The notes: generated by a model from the letters alone, not told the origin. A DNA stretch of 64,000 nt from Aureimonas sp. AU20 (GCF_001442755.1 NZ_CP006367.1:1860001-1924000), one strand, 5' to 3'; counted from the stretch's first letter, positions 1 through 11,930 are shown. A program made the numbers and translations.

Positions 1-766
1 CTGGGCGGGCCGAGCGCACGAGGTTGAGAATCGCGTCCACCACCGTGTCGGGCACCGGCATGCGGCGCACCAAGGCCTGGATCTCGCGCAGGCGCTCGGC
101 CGTCATCACGGCGCCGGCGCGCTCCTCCTCCACCCCGGTCGTCGCCATCAAGATGCGCCGCTCGGCGTCGAGCGAGGGATAATGGACGTCGATCTGGCAG
201 AGGAAGCGGTCGAGCTGCGCTTCGGGCAGGGGATAGGTGCCCTCCTGCTCCAGCGGGTTCTGCGTGGCGAGGACGTGGAACGGAGCGGGCAGGTCGTGCC
301 GCTCGCCGGCCACCGTCACGTGATATTCCTGCATGGCTTGCAGAAGGGCGGACTGGGTGCGCGGGCTGGCGCGGTTGATCTCGTCGGCCATCAGGAGCTG
401 GGCGAAGACAGGGCCGCGCACGAAGCGGAAGGAGCGCCGGCCGGTCTCGTCTTGGTCCATCACCTCCGTGCCGACGATGTCGGAGGGCATGAGGTCGGGC
501 GTGAACTGGACGCGCCGCGCGTCGAGGCCGAGCACGGTGCCGAGCGTTTCCACGAGCTTGGTCTTCGCAAGACCCGGCACGCCGACCAGCAGCGCGTGGC
601 CGCCGGCCAGAATCGCCGTCAGCGTCTGTTCCACCACGCTTTCCTGGCCGAAGATGACGCGCCCCACCGCCTCGCGCGCCCGCGCGATATCGGCCAGCGC
701 GGCTTCAGCCTGCTCGACCATGGCCTTGGGATCGAGAGCGGCGCTCTCCGGTGCAAGGATCGTCAT
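1..766 (-). CDS. MoxR-family AAA+ ATPase (3' end outside window)
   Basis: The first 255 residues of a MoxR-type AAA+ ATPase are present; the C-terminal lid lies off the left edge. Visible motifs are a Walker A variant GVPGLAKT (about residues 62-69), Walker B LMADEIN (about 126-132) and sensor-1 LATQNP (about 166-171). MoxR proteins act as chaperone-like ATPases that help mature partner proteins, usually with DUF58/VWA proteins encoded downstream, here outside the window. The ATG at 766 was chosen because the conserved IFGQESVVEQ segment begins about 37 residues later, as in the family. It is transcribed divergently from the DUF1285 gene across a gap of about 200 bases that should hold both promoters. 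Family assignment is firm; the substrate is unknown. Confidence 0.9.
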   Translation of the reverse strand, partial: MTILAPESAALDPKAMVEQAEAALADIARAREAVGRVIFGQESVVEQTLTAILAGGHALLVGVPGLAKTKLVETLGTVLGLDARRVQFTPDLMPSDIVGTEVMDQDETGRRSFRFVRGPVFAQLLMADEINRASPRTQSALLQAMQEYHVTVAGERHDLPAPFHVLATQNPLEQEGTYPLPEAQLDRFLCQIDVHYPSLDAERRILMATTGVEEERAGAVMTAERLREIQALVRRMPVPDTVVDAILNLVRSARP

Positions 767-968
767 GATGGTGGGGGTCCCTTCTCGCTCGTCGACCGGG
801 GCCGAGGCGCCTTTCCCTCAGACTTAAGGAATGGCGCGATCGTGCGCTGGCAAGCACCTGGCGCGCAACTATTTCGTGACGGGGAAGCCCGACCAAAATA
901 AGACCGGTCCCGCGGATGTGATCCGGGCGCGAACCCGAGACGTCCAGCGGCATAGGACAGGGGACAGC

Positions 969-1532
969 ATGTCGCAAGCGAGTGAGATCAGTCTGGAGGC
1001 CCTGGCCGCGCGTGCAGAGCGCGCCGGGCTCTCCGCGCCGCCGGTGGAGCAATGGAATCCGTCCGATTGCGGGGCGATGGACCTGCGCATCCGGCAGGAC
1101 GGAACCTGGGTTCACGAGGGGCAACCCATCCATCGCGAAGCGCTGGTGCGCCTTTTCGCCACCATCCTGCGGCGAGAGGCGGACGGTCGCTTCGTGCTCG
1201 TCACGCCTGTGGAGAAACTGACGATCGAGGTCGAGGACGCACCCTTCCTAGCCGTCGAGATGAGCGCAGAGAGCCGCGACGGCGCGCGCCATCTCGCCTT
1301 TCGCACCAATGTCGGGGATCTCGTGGAAGCGGGAGCGGAGCACTCGCTTCGCTTCGCTTCGGATGCGGACGGGTTTCGGCCCTATCTTCTCGTGCGCGGC
1401 GGCCTCGAAGCGCGGCTGACGCGCTCGCTCGCCTTCGACCTCGCGGGGCTGGCCGAGGAGCGGGACGGCCAATGGGGCATCGCCTCGGGCGGGGCGTTCT
1501 TCCCGCTACCGGACATGCCGGACCATGTCTGA
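969..1532 (+). CDS. DUF1285 domain protein
   Basis: This 187-residue protein matches the DUF1285 family of proteobacterial proteins of unknown biochemical role; the region around WVHEGQPIHREALVRLF is the recognisable N-terminal block. No signal peptide or membrane segment is visible, so it is probably cytoplasmic. The frame is open from 831, but the ATG at 969 is preferred because it follows a purine-rich AGGACAGGGGA stretch and starts near the conserved domain. Its stop overlaps the start of the Nudix gene by 8 bases, and that gene overlaps cca by 4. The three therefore look like one translationally coupled operon. Confidence 0.8.
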   Translation: MSQASEISLEALAARAERAGLSAPPVEQWNPSDCGAMDLRIRQDGTWVHEGQPIHREALVRLFATILRREADGRFVLVTPVEKLTIEVEDAPFLAVEMSAESRDGARHLAFRTNVGDLVEAGAEHSLRFASDADGFRPYLLVRGGLEARLTRSLAFDLAGLAEERDGQWGIASGGAFFPLPDMPDHV

Positions 1533-2157
1533 GACGGCGGACAATTGGAGCGCGGCCGATGTGCGGCGCCGCGTCCTGGCGCGGGGCACGGCCGATCTCG
1601 AACATGACAGCGGCGACCATGTCCTGAACCCTGATCTCGAACAATTGGTGGAGCGCGCTGCGGCGCGCGAGGCGGCCGTTCTGGTTCCCATCGTGGACCG
1701 GCCGGAGGGCGCCACCGTCATCCTGACCACGCGCGCCACCGGGCTTCGCAAGCATTCCGGCCAGATCGCCTTTCCCGGCGGTTCGGTGGACCCGGAGGAC
1801 GCGAGCGTCGAAGCCGCCGCCTTGCGAGAGGCGCGCGAGGAGATCGCGCTGGAGGAGAGCTTCGTCGAGACGCTCGGCCGCCTGCCGCGCTATCGCACCA
1901 CGACGGGCTTTCGCATCACGCCGGTTCTGGCCATCGTGCGGCCGGGCTTCGCGCTGCGGCCTGACCCGGCCGAGGTCGCCGACATCTTCGAAGTGCCGCT
2001 GCGCTTTCTCATGGACGAGGCCAACCATCGGCGTGACAGCCGGGAGTGGGCGGGCCATATGAGGTTTTTCTACTCCATGCCCTTCGGGGACCGGATGATC
2101 TGGGGCGTGACGGCGGGCATCCTGCGCACGCTCTACGAAAGGCTCTACAGATCATGA
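1525..2157 (+). CDS. Nudix hydrolase, CoA pyrophosphatase type
   Basis: This 210-residue Nudix hydrolase has a Nudix box at about residues 86-108, with the REAREEI core preceded by GGSVDPEDAS. The stretch LRKHSGQIAFPGG just before the box is typical of the CoA diphosphatase (NudL/Pcd1-like) branch, which cleaves CoA into phosphopantetheine and 3',5'-ADP. The substrate is inferred from this signature. The ATG lies inside the end of the DUF1285 gene, and the stop overlaps the cca start in an ATGA junction, which indicates coupled translation. Confidence 0.87.
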   Translation: MSETADNWSAADVRRRVLARGTADLEHDSGDHVLNPDLEQLVERAAAREAAVLVPIVDRPEGATVILTTRATGLRKHSGQIAFPGGSVDPEDASVEAAALREAREEIALEESFVETLGRLPRYRTTTGFRITPVLAIVRPGFALRPDPAEVADIFEVPLRFLMDEANHRRDSREWAGHMRFFYSMPFGDRMIWGVTAGILRTLYERLYRS

Positions 2158-3398
2158 CACGCATCGACGCCGAATGGCTCCGCGACGAGACGCTCCAGCG
2201 GCTTCTGGCCTGCCTGTCGGTCGAGGGGGACGAGGCGCGGGTGGTCGGCGGCGCGGTGCGCAACGAGCTGATGGGCCGCGACATCACCGATATCGATATC
2301 GCGACGACCAGCGAGCCCGCGGAGACGGTGCGCCGCATCGAGGCCGCCGGGTTCAAGGCAGTGCCGACCGGCATCGAGCACGGCACGGTGACGGCCGTGG
2401 CGCAGGGGCGCCCCTTCGAGGTGACGACGCTTCGCCAGGACGTCGAGACCGACGGGCGGCGTGCCAAGGTCCGCTTTGGCAAGGACTGGCGCAGCGACGC
2501 CGAGCGGCGCGACTTCACCATCAACGCTCTTTACGCACGGGCGGACGGCGAGGTGGTGGACCTCGTCGGCGGGGTCGCCGATCTTGGGTCCGGCACGCTG
2601 CGCTTCATCGGCGACGCCGGGCAGCGGATCGAGGAGGACTACCTCCGCATCCTGCGCTTCTACCGGTTCTTCGCCTGGTACGGGCAGGGTCGGCCGGACG
2701 CCGACGGCATCCGCGCCTCCACGCGGCTGAAGGACGGGCTCGACCAACTATCTGCCGAGCGGGTCTGGGCCGAGCTGCGCAAGCTTCTGGGCGCCCCTGA
2801 CCCCGGCCGCGCGCTGCTTTGGATGCGCCAGTCGGGCGTGCTCAGCCGCGTCCTGCCGGAAAGCGAGAAATGGGGCATCGATGCGCTGCCGGCGCTGGCC
2901 GAGACCGAACGTGCGCTCGGCTGGGCGCCAGACGCGCTGCGCCGGCTGCAGGCCATCGTGCCGCCCGACCCTGAGCGCATGGCCGCGCTCGCCAAGCGCC
3001 TGCGCCTGTCGAATATCGATCGCGATCGGATGACCGCCTGGGCCATGGCGGAAGAGCCGCGCGCCGACGAGTCCGACGGCGCGTTTCGCGCTCGTCTCCT
3101 GTTTGGCAACCGCGCGGCGATCGTGGACCGGCTGCGCCTGCGCCTTGCCAGCGCGCGGGCCAAGGCGGGATCGGACAGTTCGGGGCTGGAGGTCCTGGCG
3201 CGCCTGTCGACGCGGCTGGCCGAGGCCGAACGGTTCGATCCGCCGGAATTTCCCGTGTCGGGCCATGATCTGGCGGAGCGCGGCATCCGGCCCGGCCCCG
3301 ATCTCGGCCGCCATCTCGACGCGCTGAAGCGGCGCTGGGCGGAAAGCGGCTTCACGCTGAAGCGCGAGGCGCTTCTGGCGTCTGTCTCGCCGGATTAG
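2154..3398 (+). CDS. cca: CCA tRNA nucleotidyltransferase / poly(A) polymerase family
   Basis: This class II nucleotidyltransferase (414 residues) adds or repairs the 3' CCA end of tRNAs. The head-domain signature VGGAVRNELMGRDITDIDIA runs from about residue 31 to 50, with candidate metal-binding Asp46 and Asp48. The GKDWRSDAERRDFTINALY block and the RILRFYRFFAWY motif follow in the usual order. The ATG at 2154 overlaps the preceding stop by four bases. The longer open frame starting at 2046 was rejected because it runs through the Nudix gene. The bacterial CCA-adding and poly(A)-adding branches are hard to separate by eye; the context favours cca. Confidence 0.88.
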   Translation: MTRIDAEWLRDETLQRLLACLSVEGDEARVVGGAVRNELMGRDITDIDIATTSEPAETVRRIEAAGFKAVPTGIEHGTVTAVAQGRPFEVTTLRQDVETDGRRAKVRFGKDWRSDAERRDFTINALYARADGEVVDLVGGVADLGSGTLRFIGDAGQRIEEDYLRILRFYRFFAWYGQGRPDADGIRASTRLKDGLDQLSAERVWAELRKLLGAPDPGRALLWMRQSGVLSRVLPESEKWGIDALPALAETERALGWAPDALRRLQAIVPPDPERMAALAKRLRLSNIDRDRMTAWAMAEEPRADESDGAFRARLLFGNRAAIVDRLRLRLASARAKAGSDSSGLEVLARLSTRLAEAERFDPPEFPVSGHDLAERGIRPGPDLGRHLDALKRRWAESGFTLKREALLASVSPD

Positions 3399-3415
3399 AT
3401 ATGACACGCGGCAAC

Positions 3416-3441
3416 AAAAAAGCGGGCCGCTTGCGGCCCGC
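3416..3441 (-). terminator. Rho-independent terminator of the DUF1059 gene
   Basis: A perfect 9-base inverted repeat (GCGGGCCGC / GCGGCCCGC) is preceded on the plus strand by six A residues. Read on the minus strand this is a stem followed by a U tract, placed just after the DUF1059 gene. It may also slow transcription arriving from cca. Confidence 0.75.
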
Positions 3442-3468
3442 CGACATGTGGCTAACGAGAGTGTCGCC

Positions 3469-3645
3469 TCAATGGGCGGTTTCGTGAAGGCCTTGGCGGA
3501 ACGCGTCCATCATTCGGGGCGTGATGGTGGGAACGCCGAGTTGTTTGGCCTGCTCCACCGCGCGGCGGATGACTTCCGCCTGGGACTCCGCACGAATGAC
3601 ACGATCGCAGCCTGGAATGACACCGGAACAATTGAGTTCGAACAT
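3469..3645 (-). CDS. small DUF1059 family protein
   Basis: A 58-residue frame encodes a protein starting MFELNCSGVIPGCDRVIRAE. The Cys-x6-Gly-Cys spacing followed by an acidic/hydrophobic helix (SQAEVIRRAVEQAKQLG) matches DUF1059, a family of very short proteins of unknown function. A good Shine-Dalgarno (GGGAGG) lies 6-7 bases upstream of the ATG and a terminator follows the stop. The gene is free-standing between cca and hemF. The DUF1059 assignment is by motif recall. Confidence 0.75.
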   Translation of the reverse strand: MFELNCSGVIPGCDRVIRAESQAEVIRRAVEQAKQLGVPTITPRMMDAFRQGLHETAH

Positions 3646-3954
3646 GCGAAGCCTCCCTGGTCGGAATGGTCAGGCAGGACCGATGAAAGGTCGCGCTGAC
3701 GGTTTGACGAGTCGGCTCGGGATCGGCTCGACGCACGGTATATCCCAAAAGCCGCACGCACTGCCCACAGGTTGTCCTGGGTAAACTGATGTTAACAGGC
3801 TTCGACGAATTGTGAACCACCCCATTGAGCAGAAGCGGGCATTGTCCATCAATTTTTTCTTAACTGGCTCTCGGTCCAAACCGGAAAGACTGAATTACTC
3901 GTACAATATCTTTGTCGAGAGAGTGTCCGTTATAATCGTTCCAAGACTAGTCGC
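3646..3954. other. AT-richer intergenic region
   Basis: About 309 bases between the DUF1059 start and the hemF stop. It must carry the minus-strand promoter of the DUF1059 gene. It is visibly richer in A/T than its surroundings around 3780-3950. No convincing gene or RNA was found. Confidence 0.5.
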
Positions 3955-4863
3955 TTACGGCCATTTCACCAGGGGCGGCAAAGAGGAGAGGATCGAGTTG
4001 ACGTTTCCGCCCGTGCGCAGGCCGAACAGCGTGCCCCGGTCGTACAGGAGGTTGTACTCGACATAGCGCCCACGGCGCACCAGCTGCTCGTCGCGATCGG
4101 CTTCGGTGAAAGGTTTGGTCACGTTCTGCCGCACGAGATGGGGGTAGACCACGAGGAAGGCCTTGCCGACATCCTTGGTGAAGGCGAAGTCCGCTTCCCA
4201 GCCGCCCTTTTCCTCCGGCGCATGCAGCCAGTCGTAGAAGATGCCGCCGACGCCGCGCGCCTCGTTGCGATGCGGAAGAAAGAAGTACTCGTCGCACCAG
4301 TCCTTGAACCGACCATAGTCCGCCACGTCGGAATGCCGCTCGCAGACGAAGCGAAGCGCCTTGTGGAAGGCCTGGGTGTCGGGGTCTTCCTGCGTGCGGC
4401 GCCGGTCCAGGGTCGGCGTCAGATCGGCCCCGCCGCCGAACCACTGGCTGGTCGTGACCACCATGCGCGTGTTCATGTGCACCGCAGGCACGTTGGGATT
4501 GCGCATATGCGCGATCAGCGAGATGCCCGAGGCCCAGAAGCTGCGATCGCTGGTGGCACCGGGAATCTGCTTGGAAAAATCCTCCGACAATTCGCCGAAC
4601 ACCGTGGACGTGTGCACGCCCACCTTCTCGAAGACGCGGCCATGCATCATCGACATGACGCCGCCGCCGCCTTCCTTGTCGCGGTTCCAGGGCGTGCGTT
4701 CGAAACGGCCGGCGGGCAGGCCCGTCTCCTCGCCGAACTCGTCCTCGAGCTGCTCGAAACTCTGGCAGATCCGGTCCCGAAGGGCCTCGAACCAGACGCG
4801 GGCCAGTTCCTTTTTCTGGTCGATCTCGGCGGGAAGGCCTTGGGGCAGTTCGGGGCGATCCAT
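3955..4863 (-). CDS. hemF: oxygen-dependent coproporphyrinogen III oxidase
   Basis: HemF oxidatively decarboxylates coproporphyrinogen III to protoporphyrinogen IX in haem synthesis, using O2. The 302-residue length is normal for the family. Recognisable blocks are [19 protein letters not shown] near the N-terminus, [17 protein letters not shown], the [10 protein letters not shown] motif and the C-terminal [18 protein letters not shown]. The ATG at 4863 gives MDRPELPQG; the longer open frame to 5046 runs through a tandem repeat and a dispersed intergenic repeat, so it was rejected. It is cytoplasmic and faces the small gene at 5127 divergently. Confidence 0.95.
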   Translation of the reverse strand: MDRPELPQGLPAEIDQKKELARVWFEALRDRICQSFEQLEDEFGEETGLPAGRFERTPWNRDKEGGGGVMSMMHGRVFEKVGVHTSTVFGELSEDFSKQIPGATSDRSFWASGISLIAHMRNPNVPAVHMNTRMVVTTSQWFGGGADLTPTLDRRRTQEDPDTQAFHKALRFVCERHSDVADYGRFKDWCDEYFFLPHRNEARGVGGIFYDWLHAPEEKGGWEADFAFTKDVGKAFLVVYPHLVRQNVTKPFTEADRDEQLVRRGRYVEYNLLYDRGTLFGLRTGGNVNSILSSLPPLVKWP

Positions 4864-4876
4864 CCTGCGCGTCTTT

Positions 4877-4907
4877 CCTTTGCCTTCGCGGCCCTTTGCC
4901 TTCGCGG
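4877..4907. repeat. tandem 15-base repeat in the hemF leader
   Basis: CCTTTGCCTTCGCGG occurs twice with one spacer base (4877-4891 and 4893-4907), immediately upstream of the hemF start. On the minus strand the copy nearest hemF contributes an AAAGGAAAG-like purine tract that could act as part of the ribosome-binding region. Confidence 0.7.
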
Positions 4908-4937
4908 TTGACCCGCGACGCTCTGGCTCTTTCTCAG

Positions 4938-4991
4938 ATTTTGCCGCGTTATCCCTGGCAAGGCGTGGCCGCTTTGCCTGGAAATGCTCTA
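4938..4991 (-). repeat. dispersed palindromic intergenic repeat, copy 1
   Basis: Read on the minus strand this begins TAGAGCATTTCCAGGCAAAG and ends GCGGCAAAAT. The first 23 bases are identical to the copy at 58160-58214, and the ends also match (GCGGCAAGAT there). The centre forms a hairpin GGCAAAGCG / CGCCTTGCC with one mismatch. It lies upstream of hemF. This kind of AGAGCATTTCC repeat is familiar from rhizobial intergenic regions, but the family name is not known to me. Confidence 0.75.
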
Positions 4992-5126
4992 ACAGCAAGT
5001 CCTGACATGGAAAAGCCGGGTTCTTCCGCACTGCCAGACGATCCACGGTTTCAAGCCCGGCCGACTCCTCAAGGCGCGCGCGCTCTCCATATAAGGAGTG
5101 CGGTTAGACTGGGGCCAAGCCTGAAC

Positions 5127-5390
5127 GTGACCTCTGGACGCCATCACAAGCCTCCCCTGGACGGTCTCCGGCGGCAGCTGCGCCGGGGCAGGGCGCCGCG
5201 CGCGGGCCAGCCGAGCGATCCGTTCCTGCGCGAGACGTTTACCCTGCCGCGCGAGGAAGCGCGAACCAAGGCGCGCGAATGGTTCGAGCGTTTTCCGAAG
5301 GCCGCCTATTGGACGCAGGTCGAAAGCTGGCGGCTCCTGCCCGGCGGCGAGGTGGAGTTCACCATGCGCCGACTGCCGACCGCCGACTAA
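5127..5390 (+). CDS. conserved hypothetical small protein
   Basis: A frame of about 87 residues whose C-terminal half (DPFLRETFTLPREEARTKAR, then WFERFPKAAYWTQVESW and EVEFTMRRLP) reads as a compact, conserved soluble domain. I recall similar short uncharacterised proteins in Hyphomicrobiales but no named family. The GTG at 5127 is a tentative start; the open frame extends back to 4896 through the hemF leader and repeat, which is unlikely to be translated. No signal peptide or membrane segment is seen. It ends six bases before the convergent trmL stop. Confidence 0.6.
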   Translation: MTSGRHHKPPLDGLRRQLRRGRAPRAGQPSDPFLRETFTLPREEARTKAREWFERFPKAAYWTQVESWRLLPGGEVEFTMRRLPTAD

Positions 5391-5396
5391 ATTCTC

Positions 5397-5852
5397 TCAC
5401 ACCCGAAGCTGCCGCAGCGCCTCGCCCGCCACCATGGCGGCGCTGACCGCCAGATTCAGCGAACGGGCGCCGGGCTGCATGGGGATTGTCACGCGAATGT
5501 CGGCCAAGGCATGCACGGTCTCGGGCACGCCCGCGCTTTCCCGCCCGAAGAGCAGGATATCGTCGCTGGTGAAGGCCACGTCGCGATAGTCCGTCGCGCC
5601 GCGCGTCGTGGAGAGCACGAGCCGGCGGCCGGATTGCCGCCGCGCCTCCTGGAAAGCCTCGAAATCCACATGCCGCACCAGCCGCGCCATTTCCAGATAG
5701 TCCATGCCCGCGCGTTTCAGATTGCGGTCCGACAGGTCGAACCCTGCCGGCTCGATGATCTCGATGTCGAGCCCGAGGCAGGCGCCGAGACGCAGCAGCG
5801 TGCCCGTGTTGCCGGCGATGTCGGGCTGATAAAGGGCGATCGAAAGGGGCAT
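5397..5852 (-). CDS. trmL: tRNA (cytidine(34)-2'-O)-methyltransferase
   Basis: This SPOUT-class methyltransferase of 151 residues modifies the wobble base of tRNA-Leu isoacceptors using S-adenosylmethionine. The N-terminus carries ALYQPDIAGNTGTLLRL, the middle has LLFGRESAGVPETVHA, and the end has the knot motif IPMQPGARSLNLAVSAAMV, all typical of TrmL/YibK. Its length is normal for this single-domain family. It is divergent from the ABC exporter pair and probably monocistronic. Confidence 0.92.
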   Translation of the reverse strand: MPLSIALYQPDIAGNTGTLLRLGACLGLDIEIIEPAGFDLSDRNLKRAGMDYLEMARLVRHVDFEAFQEARRQSGRRLVLSTTRGATDYRDVAFTSDDILLFGRESAGVPETVHALADIRVTIPMQPGARSLNLAVSAAMVAGEALRQLRV

Positions 5853-6013
5853 GGCGGCATCGTCTCATGGAGAAATCGGCGGGAAGTCGGCGCCCGGGCA
5901 CGTGTCATTGTCATGAAAGCGCGGCGGGACTGCCTATATGAGCGTCATGATCCTGTTTCGGAACCGCTCAGGCTCCGGCGCGGGCGCGTGCCTTGCTGTA
6001 TCGGACCGGCCTC

Positions 6014-7893
6014 ATGTTTTCCTATTTCGAACGCCTCGTCGACGCCTTTCCGCAGGAGCGGGCGAGCCCGCCCTCGACCCTCTTCGGCTTCATCTGGCAC
6101 TACGCGCGTCCGATCTGGCCGCTGCTTCTGCTCTATGCCATCGGCACCGCGCTCGTCTCGGCGATCGAAGTCTCGCTTTTCGGCTTTCTCGGGCAGATCG
6201 TCGACTGGCTGTCCTCGACCCCGCGCGAGACCTTCCTGCAGACCGAGGGCTGGCGTCTGGCGCTGATCGGCGGCGTGGTGCTCCTGGCTTTGCCGCTCCT
6301 TACCTTCGCTTCCTCGCTCATCTCGTTCCAGGCGATCTTCGCCAATTTTCCGATGCGCTTTCGCTGGAGCGTCCACAACTGGCTCCTCAACCAGTCGCTC
6401 GGCTTCTTTCAGGACGAGTTCGCCGGGCGCATCTCCACCAAGCTGATGCAGACCGCGCTTGCCGTGCGCGAAACGGTGATGAAGTCGATCGGCGTGATGC
6501 TCTACGTCTTCGTTTACTTCACCGGCATCCTGGTAATGATCGCCTCCGCCGACTGGCGTCTCGTGCTGCCCTTCGTGGTCTGGCTCGGCTTCTACATCAT
6601 GCTCCTGCGCTTCTTCATTCCGCGTCTGATGCGCGTTGCTTCCGAGCAGGCCGGCGCGCGCGCGGCGATGACGGGCCGGGTGGTCGACGCCTATTCCAAC
6701 ATCGGCACCGTGAAGCTCTTCGCCCATACCGAGCGCGAGGCGGTGCATGCTCGCCGCTCCATGGAAGGGTTCCTGGTCACGGTGCGCGGGCAGGCGCGGC
6801 TCATCAATCTCTTCTTCTCGACGCTCTATTTCCTGAACTCGGTTCTGCTCTTCTCGGTCGGCACGGTCGGCATCGCGCTTTGGGTGAACGAGCTTCTCAG
6901 CGTCGGCGCCATCGCGGTCGGCCTCGGCCTCGTTCTGCGCCTCAACGGCATGAGCCAATGGATCATGTGGGAGGTGTCCGAACTCTTCGAGAATATCGGT
7001 ACGATCCGTGACGGCATCTCGACCTTCACCCAGCCCGTCGCGCTGCTCGACGCGCCGGGCGCGAAGGCGCTGGCCGTGCGCGAGGGCGAGGTGCGGTTCG
7101 AGAAGGTCGGCTTCTCCTACCGCTCCGCCGTGTCGCATCGCGCGGCCGGCCCGGTTCTGCAGGATTTTACCCTGACGATCCGCCCCGGCGAGAAGATCGG
7201 CCTCGTCGGCCGCTCGGGCGCGGGCAAGTCGACGCTGCTCAATCTTCTCCTGCGCTTCTACGACGTGGAAAGCGGGCGCATCCTGATCGACGGGCAGGAC
7301 ATTTCGAAGGTCACGCAGAACTCGCTGCGTTCGCAGATCGGCGTGGTCACGCAGGACACCTCGCTCCTCCACCGCACGATCGGCGACAATATTCTCTATG
7401 GACGGCCGGACGCGACGCCGGACGATCTCGCCCGCGCCATCGAGCGGGCGGAGGCCGGTGAGTTCATCGCGGCTCTTTCCGACAATGACGGGCGCAAGGG
7501 GCTCGACGCGGAAGTGGGCGAGCGCGGCGTCAAGCTCTCGGGCGGTCAGCGCCAGCGGATCGCGATCGCCCGCGTCATGCTGAAGGACGCGCCGATTCTG
7601 CTTCTGGACGAGGCCACCTCGGCGCTGGATTCGGAGGTCGAAGCGGCGATCGCGGAAAATCTCTACCGTCTGATGGAAGGCAAGACCGTCATCGCCGTCG
7701 CCCATCGCCTTTCCACCATCGCCGCGCTCGACCGGCTCGTCGTGCTCGACAAGGGTCGCATCGTGGAACAGGGGACGCATGCCGAGCTTCTGGAGCGCGG
7801 CGGTCTCTACGCCTCGCTCTGGCGCCGCCAAGTCGGCGGCTTCCTGGATGCGGACGACGAGGGAGAAGACCTCGATCGGACGCGAGCCGCCGA

Positions 7894-7897
<4 letters not shown>
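6014..7897 (+). CDS. ABC exporter, fused permease/ATPase (first of a tandem pair)
   Basis: This 627-residue type IV (MsbA/ABCB-like) half-transporter has a six-helix membrane domain in about the first 330 residues, then a nucleotide-binding domain. Walker A is GRSGAGKST (residues 399-407), the signature is LSGGQRQRIAIARV, and Walker B is ILLLDEATSALDSE. The ATG at 6014 gives MFSYFERLVDAF; an upstream in-frame TTG at 5993 is less likely. The last four bases overlap the start of a second exporter of the same length, so the two are probably made together and may form a heterodimer. The substrate is unknown; lipid, peptide or drug export are family possibilities. Confidence 0.9.
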
Positions 7898-9777
<1,880 letters not shown>

Positions 9778-10030
9778 ACCAGCCGGACCCGCTGGTGGGT
9801 CTTTCCTGCCAAAACCCGTTGCCAGGCGCGCAAAGCTTTCGCGAGGGCAGCGACAGAGTGGCTTCTGTTGCCGTCTCAGTCTGGACAAGTTCCAATGCGC
9901 CGCATAGAAAAATGGCCGAAAACAGGGCTTCGCGCCCCGTTGGCCGGTTTGTCTTTTGGGGGGCTTGCCGGCAGTGACGATCGGATCGGGGCGCTCACGC
10001 CCTTGGTTCTCGAACTAGGGGGAGGGACCC

Positions 10031-10591
10031 GTGAGCGTCGACCACAGCAGTGAACCCACTCGACGGGATTTTCTCTTCATCGCCACGGGCGCGGCCGGTG
10101 TCGTGGGCGTTGCATCCGCCGTCTGGCCGTTCATCGACCAGATGAATCCGGACGCCGCCGCCCTCGCGCTCGCGCAGGTCGATGTCGATGTGTCCCAGGT
10201 GGCCGAAGGGCAGTCCATCACCGCCAAATGGCGCGGCAAGCCGATCTTCATTCGCCAGCGCACGGCGAAGGAAGTCGAGGAGGCGCGCGCCGTCTCGCTT
10301 GGCGAGTTGAAGGACCCGATCGCCCGCAACGCCAACATCCCGGCCGATTCGCCGGCGACGGACGTGAACCGCACCGTGGTGGGCCGTGAAAACTGGCTCG
10401 TCATGGTGGGCGTGTGCACGCATCTCGGTTGCGTGCCCAATGGCAAGTCGGGTGACTACGACGGCTGGTTCTGCCCTTGCCACGGATCGCACTATGACAC
10501 CGCCGGCCGCGTCCGTAAGGGACCTGCGCCGGAGAACATGGCGATTCCGCTCTACCAGTTCACGACACCCACCACCATTCGCATCGGCTAA
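10031..10591 (+). CDS. petA: ubiquinol-cytochrome c reductase Rieske iron-sulfur subunit
   Basis: This is the Rieske 2Fe-2S subunit of the bc1 complex, carrying electrons from ubiquinol to cytochrome c1 at the periplasmic face. The N-terminal [14 protein letters not shown] is a twin-arginine signal that stays as the single membrane anchor. Cluster ligands lie in CTHLGC (129-134) and CPCHGSH (148-154). The 186-residue length is standard. The start is GTG at 10031, preceded by GGGGGAGGGA. It is the first gene of petABC, 17 bases ahead of petB. PetR/PetP-like regulators are encoded further along the window. Confidence 0.97.
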   Translation: MSVDHSSEPTRRDFLFIATGAAGVVGVASAVWPFIDQMNPDAAALALAQVDVDVSQVAEGQSITAKWRGKPIFIRQRTAKEVEEARAVSLGELKDPIARNANIPADSPATDVNRTVVGRENWLVMVGVCTHLGCVPNGKSGDYDGWFCPCHGSHYDTAGRVRKGPAPENMAIPLYQFTTPTTIRIG

Positions 10592-10608
10592 GGGAGAGGC
10601 AACCGATC

Positions 10609-11907
10609 ATGAGCGGTCATTCGTCCTACGTGCCGTCGAGCGGCGTGATGCGCTGGCTTGATGCGCGCCTCCCGCTGCCGCGGCTTCTCTACGATTCCTT
10701 CGTGGCCTTTCCGGTGCCGCGAAACCTGAACTACGCCTATACGTTCGGTGGCATCCTGGCGCTGTTCCTGGGCATCCAGATCCTGACCGGCGTCGTCCTG
10801 GCGATGCATTACGCCGCCAATTCCGGCATCGCCTTCCAGTCCGTCGAAAGCATCATGCGCGACGTGAACTGGGGCTGGCTCCTGCGCTATCTCCACGCCA
10901 ACGGCGCGTCCTTCTTCTTCATCGCCGTGTATATCCACATCTTCCGTGGCCTCTACTACGGCTCTTACAAGGCGCCGCGCGAGGTACTCTGGATTCTCGG
11001 CGTCATCATCTTCCTTCTCATGATGGCAACCGCCTTCATGGGCTACGTCCTGCCCTGGGGCCAGATGTCCTTCTGGGGCGCCACCGTCATCACCGGCTTC
11101 TTCACCGCCTTCCCGGGCGTCGGCCATGCGATCCAGACGCTTCTGCTTGGCGGCTTCGCCGTCGACAACGCGACGCTGAACCGCTTCTTCGCCCTGCATT
11201 ATCTCCTGCCCTTCATGATCGCGGGTCTCGTGATCCTGCACATCTGGGCGCTGCACGTGACTGGCCAGACCAACCCGACCGGCGTCGACATCAAGTCGTC
11301 CAAGGACACGGTGCCCTTCACGCCGCATGCGACGATCAAGGACGGCCTCGCCATGATCGTGTTCCTGGCCGTCTTCTCCTATTTCGTCTTCTACATCCCG
11401 AACTATCTCGGCCATCCCGACAACTACATCCCCGCCAACCCGCTGCAGACGCCGGCGCATATCGTGCCCGAATGGTACTTCCTGCCGTTCTACGCCATGC
11501 TGCGCGCCATCACCTTCAACGTCGGGCCGATCGATTCCAAGCTCGGCGGCGTCTTGGTGATGTTCGCCTCGATCATCATCCTGCTCTTCCTGCCTTGGCT
11601 GGACACGAGCCGGGTGCGCTCGACCAACTACCGGCCGATCTACAAGATCTTCTTCTGGATCTTCGCGGTGAACGCCGTGATCCTGGGCTGGCTCGGCTCG
11701 CGTCCCGCCGAGGGCATCTATCCCATCCTCGCGCTGATCGGCACGATCTACTATTTCGGCCACTTCCTGATCGTGCTGCCGGTGCTCGGCCTGATCGAGA
11801 AGCCGTACAAACTGCCGAACTCGATCACCGAAGCCGTGCTCGCCAAGAATGGCGGCAGCCGCTCCGTGCCCGCGGGCGCGACGGCGACGCCGGAAACCAA
11901 AGGCTGA
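10609..11907 (+). CDS. petB: cytochrome b of the bc1 complex
   Basis: This 432-residue cytochrome b is the core membrane subunit of the bc1 complex; it holds two b haems and the Qo and Qi quinone sites. Family landmarks are [19 protein letters not shown] near the start, the [18 protein letters not shown] segment and the Qo-site [14 protein letters not shown]. Multiple hydrophobic helices run through the whole length. The C-terminal tail ([16 protein letters not shown]) is soluble. It lies between petA and petC, with the petC region starting in the same few bases, so the three are one operon. Confidence 0.97.
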   Translation: MSGHSSYVPSSGVMRWLDARLPLPRLLYDSFVAFPVPRNLNYAYTFGGILALFLGIQILTGVVLAMHYAANSGIAFQSVESIMRDVNWGWLLRYLHANGASFFFIAVYIHIFRGLYYGSYKAPREVLWILGVIIFLLMMATAFMGYVLPWGQMSFWGATVITGFFTAFPGVGHAIQTLLLGGFAVDNATLNRFFALHYLLPFMIAGLVILHIWALHVTGQTNPTGVDIKSSKDTVPFTPHATIKDGLAMIVFLAVFSYFVFYIPNYLGHPDNYIPANPLQTPAHIVPEWYFLPFYAMLRAITFNVGPIDSKLGGVLVMFASIIILLFLPWLDTSRVRSTNYRPIYKIFFWIFAVNAVILGWLGSRPAEGIYPILALIGTIYYFGHFLIVLPVLGLIEKPYKLPNSITEAVLAKNGGSRSVPAGATATPETKG

Positions 11908-11930
11908 TGGCGCGGGGGGAAAGCACTGCC

